A DNA stretch of 64,000 nucleotides from Aurantibacter crassamenti (GCF_016811105.1 NZ_JAFBGM010000001.1:1073126-1137125), one strand, 5' to 3'; shown: positions 1 to 7,567, counted from the stretch's first letter. The notes: generated from the sequence alone by a model not told the origin. Translations and numbers: made by a program.

Positions 1-127
1 TTGTTCGATTATAGGTTTCGGGGGAACTACCTAAGTCAGCACCATTTGAGGTATATCGAAATCGATGCATCAGAAAGGCCGTACGGCTTGGCGGTATCAT
101 TTAAAAAATCAACTTATTTAATAGGTA
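1..127 (+). other. Unassigned left-edge sequence, possibly the 3' end of a structured RNA
   Basis: No convincing coding frame is visible here. The stretch contains several short self-complementary elements: TAGGT with ACCTA at about 12-34, ATCGA with CGAT at about 56-65, and GCCGTACGGC at about 79-88. It ends in an intrinsic terminator. A chain of small hairpins followed by a terminator fits the 3' end of a stable RNA or a long 3' untranslated region. I cannot match it to tmRNA, RNase P RNA or any other family I know, and the upstream part lies outside the window. Confidence 0.25.
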
Positions 128-154
128 GTCGAATTTTAAATTCGACTTTTTTTT
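128..154 (+). terminator. Intrinsic terminator of the transcript entering from the left
   Basis: A 9-bp perfect stem (GTCGAATTT with AAATTCGAC) is followed directly by eight T residues, the form of a Rho-independent terminator on the + strand. Confidence 0.7.
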
Positions 155-358
155 GTTCATTATCGAACTACAAATCAATAGTTTCAAACTCCAATTAAAC
201 TTTTAATTCTCTAATTTTTCGGGATACCCATTTTTATAGTGAAAAATTATTTATTTAAAATGTTAACCTAATTATAGTTTTCTAACATTAATGTTTGTTA
301 AGTCTTTCTGAGAAAGAAATACTATTAAAATTAATTGTTTAACTAAATAATAATAATC

Positions 359-703
359 ATGAAAGGTATCAAAAGACAAACGCTACTTGTTGGGTGTACA
401 TTAGCTTTAATGTTAACATTTGGTTGTAGTAAGGACAATCCATTAAATCCACTTGGCAATTGTTACGATGGCAATTGGGCTGCACAATATACAAATGAAT
501 TGCAAGTATGGTCAGCCGCCGCAACAGCATATAACGAAAATCCTAATGTGTCAACTTGCGCAGATTATAAAAATGCAGCTAAAGCGTATTTAGATGCTTT
601 AGAAAATATCTATGATTGTGTACCTACAGCCAATAGAAGTGAATTTGATCAAGAGATAAATGAGGCAAAAGCTGAAATTGATAGTGAAGATTGTAATAGC
701 TAA
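359..703 (+). CDS. Small secreted lipoprotein of unknown function
   Basis: The 114-residue protein has a type II signal peptide: a basic N-terminus, a hydrophobic stretch and a lipobox ending in Cys23 (LTFGC), followed by Ser-Lys-Asp. The mature part is acidic and helical-looking, with four more cysteines at about 35, 67, 86 and 112 that could form two disulfides. I do not recognise a family. It stands alone: a terminator lies about 200 bp upstream and more than 300 bp of non-coding DNA follows. Small Cys-containing lipoproteins at 1012 and downstream suggest a neighbourhood of envelope proteins. Probably periplasm-facing or surface-exposed. Confidence 0.75.
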   Translation: MKGIKRQTLLVGCTLALMLTFGCSKDNPLNPLGNCYDGNWAAQYTNELQVWSAAATAYNENPNVSTCADYKNAAKAYLDALENIYDCVPTANRSEFDQEINEAKAEIDSEDCNS

Positions 704-751
704 TGCGTGTGCTTTAGTTTTAGCATTTTTACAACTGTTCGCTTGCCGACG

Positions 752-854
752 ATACAATTTTATTATCCATTCATACAATTTAGAGTTGTCTTCTAAAACC
801 TTGTATTTAAATTGTTTATGTATAGTTAAAAGCTAAATTTAGATTCTTTCCTCC
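752..854 (+). promoter_or_regulatory. 103-bp duplicated regulatory segment, copy A
   Basis: This segment aligns without gaps to 1304-1406; I count 71 of 103 identical positions. The best blocks are CCATTCATACAA, TTGTATTTA and TTCTTTCC, at identical offsets in both copies. Within it ATACAA occurs at 752 and again at 773, exactly 21 bp apart, the spacing of LytTR-type direct repeats. It lies in the 308-bp non-coding gap before the lipoprotein gene at 1012. Nothing else recognisable was seen in that gap. Confidence 0.55.
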
Positions 855-1011
855 AAACTGTGCCCTACGATTAAAGTGCAGTCAATTAGAAACTGCGAAT
901 TATAAAAAACATGTGATTGAGCGCATTTAGTAAGAGTGCACTTTAGTAATAACAAGTATTAACGTTTGATGGTCTTAAGTTAAATTAAATATTAATCTAA
1001 ATTATTCAATT

Positions 1012-1227
1012 ATGAAAACAAGAATTATTCTAACATTTTTTGTTACCGGCTTATTGTCAAATTTAATAGCATGTAATGATCCTGAAGGTTGCGAGAGAAA
1101 CCCGGAATTATGTTTGGCAACATGTGTTACCAACCCAGAAGTTTGTTTTGATATAGACGAAATTTATAATGAAGTTGAATCCGATTCAATTTTGGCAGTT
1201 TCTAAATTACCAGTTCGTAATAAGTGA
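1012..1227 (+). CDS. Small cysteine-rich lipoprotein
   Basis: The 71-residue product has a lipoprotein signal peptide with lipobox LIAC (Cys21). A compact Cys-rich segment follows, with five further cysteines in about 25 residues in a loose repeat (CERNPELC, then CVTNPEVC). The family is unknown to me. The repeated NPE-x-C unit suggests a disulfide-stabilised peptide displayed from the membrane. It is preceded by one copy of the duplicated 103-bp segment, so it may share regulation with the small genes at 1449-2734. Confidence 0.65.
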   Translation: MKTRIILTFFVTGLLSNLIACNDPEGCERNPELCLATCVTNPEVCFDIDEIYNEVESDSILAVSKLPVRNK

Positions 1228-1303
1228 TTTTAAATAAAACGAACAGTCAATTGTTCTTAAAATTGATGTATTGGTAAAGTGTGAAGGTTTTGTTAAACCA
1301 ACA

Positions 1304-1406
1304 ATACAATATCTATTACCATTCATACAAATTAAGAGCATAAAAGAGCATCTTGTATTTACTTTGTGTCTGTATTGTTACAAGGTATTTTTAAATTCTT
1401 TCCCCC
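1304..1406 (+). promoter_or_regulatory. 103-bp duplicated regulatory segment, copy B
   Basis: Second copy of the element at 752-854, again with ATACAA repeated 21 bp apart (1304 and 1325) and the CCATTCATACAA block at 1319-1330. It ends 42 bp before the small reading frame at 1449, so it probably drives the 1449-2734 gene group. The 348-bp gap from 1228 to 1575 holds this element and that small frame. Confidence 0.55.
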
Positions 1407-1448
1407 GAGTGTTAACCTTTTTTAATTGAGAACATTAATTCATAAATC

Positions 1449-1541
1449 ATGGTGAAAATGAAGACTTTTTTTGTGTACGCCGTATTATCATCTATTGCGT
1501 TTTTAAGCTTTTTAACCTGCCTAAATTTGATTTTGAATTGA
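1449..1541 (+). CDS. Candidate 30-residue membrane or leader peptide
   Basis: A short frame begins ATG GTG AAA ATG AAG and encodes about 30 residues. It has a basic start and one hydrophobic segment (FFVYAVLSSIAFLSFLTC) ending in a lipobox-like LTC near the C-terminus. It may be a tiny membrane peptide or a decayed lipoprotein. It lies immediately downstream of regulatory copy B and 34 bp before the next gene, which supports transcription through it. An alternative start is the Met at 1458. Translation is not proven by sequence alone. Confidence 0.35.
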   Translation: MVKMKTFFVYAVLSSIAFLSFLTCLNLILN

Positions 1542-1575
1542 AATAAAACTAATAAATAACCTTAATTCTAAAGCT

Positions 1576-1800
1576 ATGAAAACATCTGTTATACTTGTAA
1601 TATTACTATTAAATACTACACTATTATTTGTTGAACCCTTAGCTAAAATTACAGCAGGCATAAATTCTTGGTTTTTTGCGAGTACTGAAGTTGTGCTACT
1701 TATTGGCTATGTTACACATAAAATGGTACGTGATTTAAAAAAGGCATTTGAAATTGACGCAATAGAGATTTTCAGATTTAAAAATTTTAATAATAATTAA
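1576..1800 (+). CDS. Small membrane protein with two hydrophobic segments
   Basis: The 74-residue product has a hydrophobic N-terminal segment (about residues 4-20), a second hydrophobic segment (about 31-47) and a basic cytoplasmic-looking tail. No family is recognised. It ends 10 bp before the methyltransferase at 1811, so the two are almost certainly co-transcribed. The pairing suggests a membrane partner or tether for that enzyme, but this is inference from position only. Confidence 0.6.
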   Translation: MKTSVILVILLLNTTLLFVEPLAKITAGINSWFFASTEVVLLIGYVTHKMVRDLKKAFEIDAIEIFRFKNFNNN

Positions 1801-1810
1801 ACTCTAAGTC

Positions 1811-2734
1811 ATGCTAGCAATACTACATAAAAAAGATAGATCGGAAATTCTTTTGGAAACTTTAAAACGTTTCGTAAAAAAAGGAAACTGGAGCAACGAC
1901 CGCTTTGATAAGCTAAATGATTTATTGTTAGAAGTAGGTCAAGAATTACAAAATGGTACCATTCAAAATTCAGATATTTTAGAAATTAGCACCTGTTTTG
2001 ATAAGAATTTTTTGGCAGAAACATTACAGGGCCATGGCCTTCGAAAACCGTATGGTTACCCTGGTGACTTTATGTTGCTTGATAAAATTTATACAGGTTA
2101 CAAAACACGAAATACTAGGTATCGAATATGGGACGATTATTTTCAAAAGCAATCGGCACCATGTGCTGTTAGAAATCGAAAAGAATATTTTAAAAAGTTC
2201 ATGACTAGTAAGAGTGCTGAAAATTCAAATCTAAAACTACTCAATGTTGTGAGCGGTCCGGGAAGGGAACTGTTAGAGATGTATATGAATCTTCCTAATG
2301 GCAAATCCGTTCAAACTACCTGTGTTGAAATTGATGATTACGCAATAGCCTATTCAAGAGGTTTGAATACAGATTATTTAGATTCTCTTGAATTTGTGCA
2401 TAGCAATATTTTTAGATATGAAAATAGCCAGAAGTTTGATGTAATATGGACAGCCGGGCTTTTTGATTATATGAATGATCGTGCATTTTTACTTTTGCTA
2501 AGTCGATTCAAAAACTGGTTGTTGCCTGGTGGCGAAATAATCGTTGGGAATTTCAATCTTGATAATAATCCGAGTAGAAATTATATGGAAATTATGGGTG
2601 ATTGGCATCTTATCCACAGAACAGAAAAGCAATTAAAAGAATTAGCCAAAGAAGCAGGTTTTTTAAATAGCCAAATAAAAGTTGGTCAGGAAAAACTAGC
2701 TGTAAATTTGTTTTTACATCTTAAAATTGAATAA
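1811..2734 (+). CDS. Class I SAM-dependent methyltransferase, PhcB-like (3-hydroxypalmitate methyl ester synthase family)
   Basis: The 307-residue protein has an N-terminal helical region with the KPYGYPGDF and AVRNRKEYF motifs seen in the family annotated as extracellular-factor 3-hydroxypalmitic acid methyl ester biosynthesis (PhcB of Ralstonia). A Rossmann-type methyltransferase core follows: motif I VVSGPGRELLEM (about residues 145-157), an acidic residue ending strand 2 in CVEIDD, the post-II motif FDVIWTAGLFDYM, and LLPGGEIIVGNF. In PhcB the reaction methylates a 3-hydroxy fatty acid to a diffusible signal. Whether this homologue makes a signal is inference. It is the last gene of a group with the small genes at 1449 and 1576 and is followed by a terminator. 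Confidence 0.75.
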   Translation: MLAILHKKDRSEILLETLKRFVKKGNWSNDRFDKLNDLLLEVGQELQNGTIQNSDILEISTCFDKNFLAETLQGHGLRKPYGYPGDFMLLDKIYTGYKTRNTRYRIWDDYFQKQSAPCAVRNRKEYFKKFMTSKSAENSNLKLLNVVSGPGRELLEMYMNLPNGKSVQTTCVEIDDYAIAYSRGLNTDYLDSLEFVHSNIFRYENSQKFDVIWTAGLFDYMNDRAFLLLLSRFKNWLLPGGEIIVGNFNLDNNPSRNYMEIMGDWHLIHRTEKQLKELAKEAGFLNSQIKVGQEKLAVNLFLHLKIE

Positions 2735-2787
2735 TATAACGGAACCATATACATGGTAAATTAGAAAAATTAATTGGTTCGTTCGCT

Positions 2788-2828
2788 AAGCCAAAAAGGA
2801 GGGTGTTTTACTTCTTTTTGGCTTTTTT
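2788..2828 (+). terminator. Intrinsic terminator after the methyltransferase
   Basis: An 11-bp perfect stem (AAGCCAAAAAG with CTTTTTGGCTT) with a 15-nt loop is followed by a short T run. Confidence 0.7.
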
Positions 2829-2930
2829 AATGGCAATAAATTAAGGTCAATCTTTATTATCAGAATCATTTTTTTATATAGTGTTAACCTTTTTTCTTTT
2901 CTAACATGAAAGAGAAAATAAATACACATT

Positions 2931-3410
2931 ATGATGAAACTACTACTCACTTTCGTCTTTTTAATAACTACCAATTTGATTATTGCGCAGACAATGGCAA
3001 AGAGTACAGCCAGTAATGGTGGTATTGAATTATCGAACAACAATTATACAATCAGTTTTACAATAGGCGAACCAATAGTAGGGTTTGTCAGCAAAAACGA
3101 ATCAATAGATCAAGGTTTTTGGGCAGGCTCATTATTTGTTGAACCTATAACTGCTGTTGAAGAACTCGCCGGAATAGTGATTTATCCGAATCCTATGATA
3201 AATGAGCTAAATATTCAAACAAATAATAATGCTGTTTACGGCATAACAATGTTTGCTGTTAATGGTAAAATGGCACTCAAGAAAAAAGTAGAATCAACCC
3301 AAATTCAGCATAAAATTGATGTTAGCCATTTGGCTCAAGGCGTGTATATACTAAAGTTGACCATCGAAAACGAACTAGAAGAAAAATTATTTAAAGTCAT
3401 AAAAAGATAA
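2931..3410 (+). CDS. Secreted protein with T9SS type A sorting domain
   Basis: The 159-residue protein has a signal peptide ending near IIAQ (about residue 20). A short beta-rich region follows, with the pattern of an N-terminal module common in flavobacterial surface proteins (SIxNGGxEL ... FTIGEPIVG ... QGFW, about residues 24-65). The C-terminal about 80 residues carry the T9SS type A signature: VIYPNPMINELNI, then GVYILKL and a terminal basic KVIKR. It would be exported by Sec, taken across the outer membrane by T9SS and probably anchored to the surface. Two in-frame ATG codons at 2931 and 2934 are equally good starts. It is 56 bp upstream of the fibre-like gene and probably co-transcribed with it. 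Confidence 0.85.
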   Translation: MMKLLLTFVFLITTNLIIAQTMAKSTASNGGIELSNNNYTISFTIGEPIVGFVSKNESIDQGFWAGSLFVEPITAVEELAGIVIYPNPMINELNIQTNNNAVYGITMFAVNGKMALKKKVESTQIQHKIDVSHLAQGVYILKLTIENELEEKLFKVIKR

Positions 3411-3466
3411 CCGCCCAAATGAGTTCTTCTAAATACGGAAGTCAGAAGGGGTAAAAGCTAAGAATC

Positions 3467-5416
3467 ATGAAACAAGTCTACACTTCAATTATTTTATTAA
3501 TTACAATGCTTTTTGGTGCGATGGCTATCGGTCAAGAAGCCCAAAAGAAATTTATCAACTACCAGGGTGTTGCTCGAAATGCCGATGGCGCCTTAATGAG
3601 TGGTGAACCAATGATTATTGGGGTCAAGTTAAAATTTGGAGAAACGTCAGAGACCTCATATGAAGAGTCTCATAGTTTAACAACAGATGCTAATGGTGTT
3701 TTTAGTTTATTGATTGGTAATGGAAACACCCTCATCGGTAATTATAGTGATTTACCTTGGGGTGCATTTGCAACTTATGCAACTGTTTCTATTAACGGCA
3801 ATGAAATTGGAACCACCGAATTGATGGCCGTACCACATGCGTTAAGTTCTGCTGATAATCAGTGGCATATTGCAGGTAATGATATAGAGAATAAAAATGA
3901 GGGTAATGTTTTTATAACGGGGTCGCTTTATGCCTCAAAAGATTTTTCATTATTAAATGGCGCAGCAATAAATGAGTTTTCTACAGATATTACTTTAGGT
4001 GGTAACAGTGATAATATTGTGCCTACTCAAAAAGCAATAAAAACATATGTTGATGGTAAACTTGGCGAAAGCGGAGGAGGTACCGATGACCAAAATGCAG
4101 CTGAGGTTGCCTATGATAATTCTACTTCAGGTTTGGCAGCAACTACAGCTCAAGCTGCAATTGATGAACTGTCAACAGGCGGTGTAATTGATGCTGATGC
4201 TGACCCAACAAATGAAATACAGGATATTAGTTTAAGTGGGACGGAATTAAGTTTAAGTAATGGATCTACAATTGATTTAGCACCAATTGTATCACCGGGC
4301 GGTACAGATAATCAAAATCTGATATTAACCGGTGATGTCTTGACTATTGAAAATGGTATTGGTTCTGTTGATTTGAGTGCATATGCAGGTGATGATGCAG
4401 ATGCGGATCCGAATAACGAAATACAAGATATAAGCTTGAGTGGCACAGAATTGACGATAAGTGATGGCTCAACCATAGATTTAGCACCTATCGTTCCACC
4501 GGGTGGTACCGACAATCAGAATCTTGTGCTTACCGATGATGTTTTGACTATAGAAAATGGAACGGGAAGCGTTGATTTAAAAGATTATTTTAATAGAACA
4601 ACCCGGCACGGACTGTTAGTGGGCGATGATGGTATTGTTGATGGTCTTGTTGGCACAGTAGACGGACAAGTAGCAAAATGGGATGCTGCCCTAGGTAATT
4701 GGGTTGCAGGTACAGATGAAACTGGTGGTGGGGGCGGTGCGCTTTGGAATGACAATGGTGGAGATATTTATTTTAATGGCGGTAATGTAGGAATAGGTAC
4801 AGATAATCCAGATGTGAATTTGCATGTAAATAGTAATGGCCAAAATAATTTATTAAAACTAGAAAGTGCAGGCGCAAGAAATTGGTTAAGTTACTATACA
4901 TCTGAAGGATATATTGGGTATTCTGGAGTTTACTCAGGAAATAAGGATATGGATTTTGGTACTGGCACTTCAAATAGTACTGGCAAAGTGCACCTGGTTA
5001 CAGCAGCTACACCGAAATTAACTGTAGTGGCTAATGGTGATGTAGGCATTGGTACTGTAAATCCAAGTGCTAAATTAGATGTAAATGGTGATGTAAAAAC
5101 TTCTGGAGAGCTACATAGTTCCAGTACTGGAAATGCTAATATGATTCCTTTGGCGTATGGTGTTATAAGAGCTTCAGGTGCCATTAGTAGTGGTAGCGGT
5201 AATTTTACGGTACAAGTATTTGGGAATGGGCAATATGCGTTAAGCATACCTGGGGAAAGTTTTGCAAATGCAACCACAGCGGTGGCTACAATACTTGGTG
5301 GAGAACCAGGCTTTATTACTTCTGGTATAAATAGCGGCTATATGGCAGTATTTACTTTTGACACTAATGCTGCACCATTAGGCAAACATTTTTCTTTTGT
5401 AATATATAAAGAGTAA
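3467..5416 (+). CDS. Tail-fibre-like secreted repeat protein
   Basis: The 649-residue protein begins with a signal peptide (cleavage near IGQ, about residue 22). The next module, KFINYQGVARNADG ... VPHALSSA (about 26-130), is a common opening of flavobacterial fibre/adhesin-like proteins. The middle holds two 68-residue near-identical beta repeats starting DADADP-NEIQDISLSGTEL (from about residue 242). The C-terminal part has the NVGIGT-NP and DVGIGTVNPSAKLDVNGDV motifs typical of phage tail-fibre and collar-like beta-helical stalks. There is no T9SS sorting domain of its own, so its route may depend on the T9SS cargo protein encoded just upstream. Likely a surface stalk or adhesin; ligand unknown. 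Confidence 0.75.
   Translation: MKQVYTSIILLITMLFGAMAIGQEAQKKFINYQGVARNADGALMSGEPMIIGVKLKFGETSETSYEESHSLTTDANGVFSLLIGNGNTLIGNYSDLPWGAFATYATVSINGNEIGTTELMAVPHALSSADNQWHIAGNDIENKNEGNVFITGSLYASKDFSLLNGAAINEFSTDITLGGNSDNIVPTQKAIKTYVDGKLGESGGGTDDQNAAEVAYDNSTSGLAATTAQAAIDELSTGGVIDADADPTNEIQDISLSGTELSLSNGSTIDLAPIVSPGGTDNQNLILTGDVLTIENGIGSVDLSAYAGDDADADPNNEIQDISLSGTELTISDGSTIDLAPIVPPGGTDNQNLVLTDDVLTIENGTGSVDLKDYFNRTTRHGLLVGDDGIVDGLVGTVDGQVAKWDAALGNWVAGTDETGGGGGALWNDNGGDIYFNGGNVGIGTDNPDVNLHVNSNGQNNLLKLESAGARNWLSYYTSEGYIGYSGVYSGNKDMDFGTGTSNSTGKVHLVTAATPKLTVVANGDVGIGTVNPSAKLDVNGDVKTSGELHSSSTGNANMIPLAYGVIRASGAISSGSGNFTVQVFGNGQYALSIPGESFANATTAVATILGGEPGFITSGINSGYMAVFTFDTNAAPLGKHFSFVIYKE
4190..4584 (+). repeat. 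Two tandem 204-nt coding repeats
   Basis: Units start at 4190 and 4394 (period 204 nt, 68 codons). Both encode DADADP-NEIQDISLSGTEL, then GSTIDLAPIV-PGGTDNQNL, then LTIENG-GSVDL. They are diverged at the DNA level, so the duplication is not very recent. Confidence 0.8.
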
Positions 5417-5589
5417 CAAGTAAAAGAGCAGCGCCTTTCTAAATAAGCTTGATTAAAAAAATAATAAAAAATAGAGGAGGCAAATAAAAATTGAAGCGGA
5501 CAAACTTCATGCAAGTAGTGGTAAACAAATAAATTTTCTTAAATATTTAGTGTATTTAAGAACAATAATAAATGATTTAAGCCTTAAAA

Positions 5590-5673
5590 TTACTTTTTAA
5601 GGTAAGGGCGCAGCACTAAAGAAAACATATAGGCAGCGATGTAAATCATTAAAATAACTAGATAATTGTCCAT
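5590..5673 (-). CDS. Candidate 27-residue single-pass membrane peptide
   Basis: The frame starts ATG GAC AAT and encodes a peptide with a short acidic start, about 17 hydrophobic residues (YLVILMIYIAAYMFSLVL) and a basic tail RPYLKK, the classic layout of a small inner-membrane protein. It is directly preceded on its own strand by a long inverted repeat containing a TATAGTTT stretch that could serve as -7 element. Size alone makes the call uncertain. Confidence 0.35.
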   Translation of the reverse strand: MDNYLVILMIYIAAYMFSLVLRPYLKK

Positions 5674-5674
5674 G

Positions 5675-5741
5675 TTTAGGTGTAATTTGATAAACTATAT
5701 ACGTATAAGTAACGAAAATAGTTTATCAAAATTACACTAAA
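5675..5741. repeat. Long imperfect inverted repeat
   Basis: ATAGTTTATC followed by AAAATTACA (5718-5736) is the reverse complement of TGTAATTTGATAAACTAT (5681-5698) with one extra base. The pairing continues outward to about 24 nt per arm (TTTAGG side with CTAAA side) with one more indel. The arms are separated by 19 bp. It lies just upstream of the small minus-strand frame. It could be an operator, a cruciform or RNA hairpin, or a very short mobile-element remnant. Confidence 0.6.
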
Positions 5742-6105
5742 ACGGAAAAATGTGCTTTTTAACGATATTTTATGTTTTTAAGCTTCTCGTAATTGCGAGT
5801 TATTTTTCGATTGGGATTTCGAAAAATTACGGTAATACATTCTTCCAACAAAAAGTAATAATACATAAACGGTTAATAATAGATAAGGGGTCATATCGAA
5901 TAGTATAAGAGGTTACAGATACACAACGGACGATTTCAGATGTATCTTATCTCGTTAGTATGTCGTATGTCGAAAACGGTCAATAAATTCGATAAAAGGT
6001 ATTTTGATGTAAAAATCACTCGTTGAATTGCATATTTTTTTATTTTTTGAGGTAAATTACTATCAGAACCATTTATATCTGAATTACTTATTTAATAGAA
6101 GAAAA

Positions 6106-7473
6106 ATGAAAACAAGAAAGTTTATCCTTGAAGAACATGATATTCCTGAGAATTGGTATAATATAGTTGCTGACATGCCCAACAAGCCATTACCTCCTTT
6201 AAATCCGGGTACGCTTGAACCAATAGGGCCAGAAGCATTAGCGCCATTGTTTCCTATGGCGTTAATTGAACAAGAAGTCAGTACTGAAAAGTGGATAACT
6301 ATTCCAGATGAGGTTCGACATTTATATTCACTATGGCGACCCACTCCTTTGTATAGAGCTTATGGACTAGAAAAGGCGTTAGACACACCTGCTAAGATTT
6401 ATTACAAATATGAAGGTGTAAGTCCGTCAGGTTCTCATAAACCGAATACAGCAGTTCCGCAAGCGTTTTACAGCAAGCAAGAAGGCGTAAAACGTATTAC
6501 AACAGAAACTGGTGCTGGGCAATGGGGTAGTGCTTTGAGTTTTGCTTGTCAGCATTTTGGAATAGAATGCGATGTTTATATGGTGAAACTTTCATATCAC
6601 CATAAACCATATCGAAAATCAATGATGAATGCATGGGGTGCAAATGTTTTTGCTTCTCCGACTAATTTAACTGAAGCAGGTAGAAAAATATTAGCTGAAA
6701 ATCCTGATAGTCCTGGTTCATTAGGTATTGCTATATCAGAGGCTGTAGAAATGGCTGCACAAAGAGAAGATACGAAGTACGCTCTGGGCAGTGTTTTAAA
6801 CCATGTAAAATTGCATCAGACCATTATTGGTCAAGAAGCAATAAAGCAAATGGAAAAGGCAGGCGATATGCCTGATATTGTAATTGCTCCTTTTGGTGGT
6901 GGTTCAAATTTTGCTGGCCTAGCGTTTCCGTTTTTGCGAATGAATTTAGAAGAAGGCAAAAACATTCGTTGTATTGCCAGTGAACCCACTTCGTGCCCAA
7001 AACTGACAAGAGGTGTATTTAGATATGATTTTGGCGATACAGGTGGCATGACACCTTTATTACCTATGTATACTTTAGGTCATGATTTTGTTCCGGCGCC
7101 TATACATGCAGGTGGATTACGCTATCATGGTGCAGGGGTAATTGTTAGTCAATTATTAAAGGATAAATTAATAGAAGCTGTAGCGCATGATAATTTAGAA
7201 GTTTTTGAAGCGGGGGTGCTTTTTGCTAGAACGGAAGGCATTATACCTGCCCCAGAAGCAACTCATGGTATCGCAACTGTCATTGCTGAAGCCAAAAAAT
7301 GTAAAGAAGAAGGTGTTTCTAAAACAATTCTTTTCAACTTATGCGGTCATGGTAATTTTGATATGAAAGCATATGATGATTATTTTGATGGTAAAATTGT
7401 AAAACACGAATTATCACAAGAAGAAATTAATGCGTCAATCGCACGATTAAATACACCTGAAATTCCGAGTTAG
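6106..7473 (+). CDS. TrpB2-type tryptophan synthase beta-like PLP enzyme
   Basis: The 455-residue enzyme belongs to the TrpB2 branch of tryptophan synthase beta chains, which condense indole and serine (or act on related substrates). The PLP lysine is K112 in SGSHKPNTA, and the phosphate-binding loop is FGGGSNFAG. The N-terminal extension (PLPPLNPGTLEPIGPEAL) is characteristic of TrpB2. The start at 6106 (MKTRKF) is preferred because it follows a purine-rich stretch and matches the family N-terminus; an upstream in-frame ATG at 6028 would add a hydrophobic, unlike-family segment. No other trp gene is nearby, so it is an orphan. TrpB2 proteins usually do not rely on a canonical TrpA. Confidence 0.9.
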   Translation: MKTRKFILEEHDIPENWYNIVADMPNKPLPPLNPGTLEPIGPEALAPLFPMALIEQEVSTEKWITIPDEVRHLYSLWRPTPLYRAYGLEKALDTPAKIYYKYEGVSPSGSHKPNTAVPQAFYSKQEGVKRITTETGAGQWGSALSFACQHFGIECDVYMVKLSYHHKPYRKSMMNAWGANVFASPTNLTEAGRKILAENPDSPGSLGIAISEAVEMAAQREDTKYALGSVLNHVKLHQTIIGQEAIKQMEKAGDMPDIVIAPFGGGSNFAGLAFPFLRMNLEEGKNIRCIASEPTSCPKLTRGVFRYDFGDTGGMTPLLPMYTLGHDFVPAPIHAGGLRYHGAGVIVSQLLKDKLIEAVAHDNLEVFEAGVLFARTEGIIPAPEATHGIATVIAEAKKCKEEGVSKTILFNLCGHGNFDMKAYDDYFDGKIVKHELSQEEINASIARLNTPEIPS

Positions 7474-7511
7474 AACAAGCGTAGTGTAAATAAAAAAGTA
7501 TTAATAAAATT

Positions 7512-7550
7512 GTTCCCCGTATGATATAGTTCCCCTTAAGATAGTTCCCC
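7512..7550 (+). repeat. Three GTTCCCC direct repeats
   Basis: GTTCCCC occurs at 7512, 7529 and 7544 (spacings 17 and 15 bp), each followed by an AT-rich GATA-like tail. The array ends 17 bp before the start of the GNAT reading frame. Inverse copies (GGGGAA) fall inside the gene at 7580 and 7706. Possible operator array. Confidence 0.5.
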
Positions 7551-7567
7551 GTGATATTAATTAAAAC

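Larger units (their letters stand above)
5417..6105. other. 689-bp intergenic region with a small minus-strand frame and a long inverted repeat
   Basis: This gap before the TrpB2 gene holds a 27-residue minus-strand frame (5590-5673), a large imperfect inverted repeat (5675-5741) and a weaker inverted repeat AGATACA/TGTATCT (5917 and 5940). No other gene or RNA is recognised. TrpB2 translation could read upstream to 6028, but that extension has no similarity to the family. Confidence 0.5.

Noticed and set aside
1-198. A 65-codon frame starting with TTG at the first base
   Set aside because: It runs through the perfect terminator stem and T run at 128-154 and has no protein-like pattern.
261-288. 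Pho-box reading of the TGTTAACCT element near 261, 1410 and 2882
   Set aside because: The half-sites are 17-19 bp apart rather than 11 or 22, so they do not fit the array geometry seen at 34-42 kb.
2786-3043. Minus-strand 85-codon frame over the T9SS protein gene
   Set aside because: It is the complement of signal-peptide codons and of the terminator at 2788; the plus-strand gene has clear signal and sorting domains.
4183-4590. Phage tail region
   Set aside because: The fibre-like gene stands alone with a T9SS cargo gene; no capsid, portal, terminase or lysis genes surround it.
5460-5540. Short plus-strand frame after a GAGGAGG stretch
   Set aside because: Only about a dozen codons with no hydrophobic or conserved pattern.
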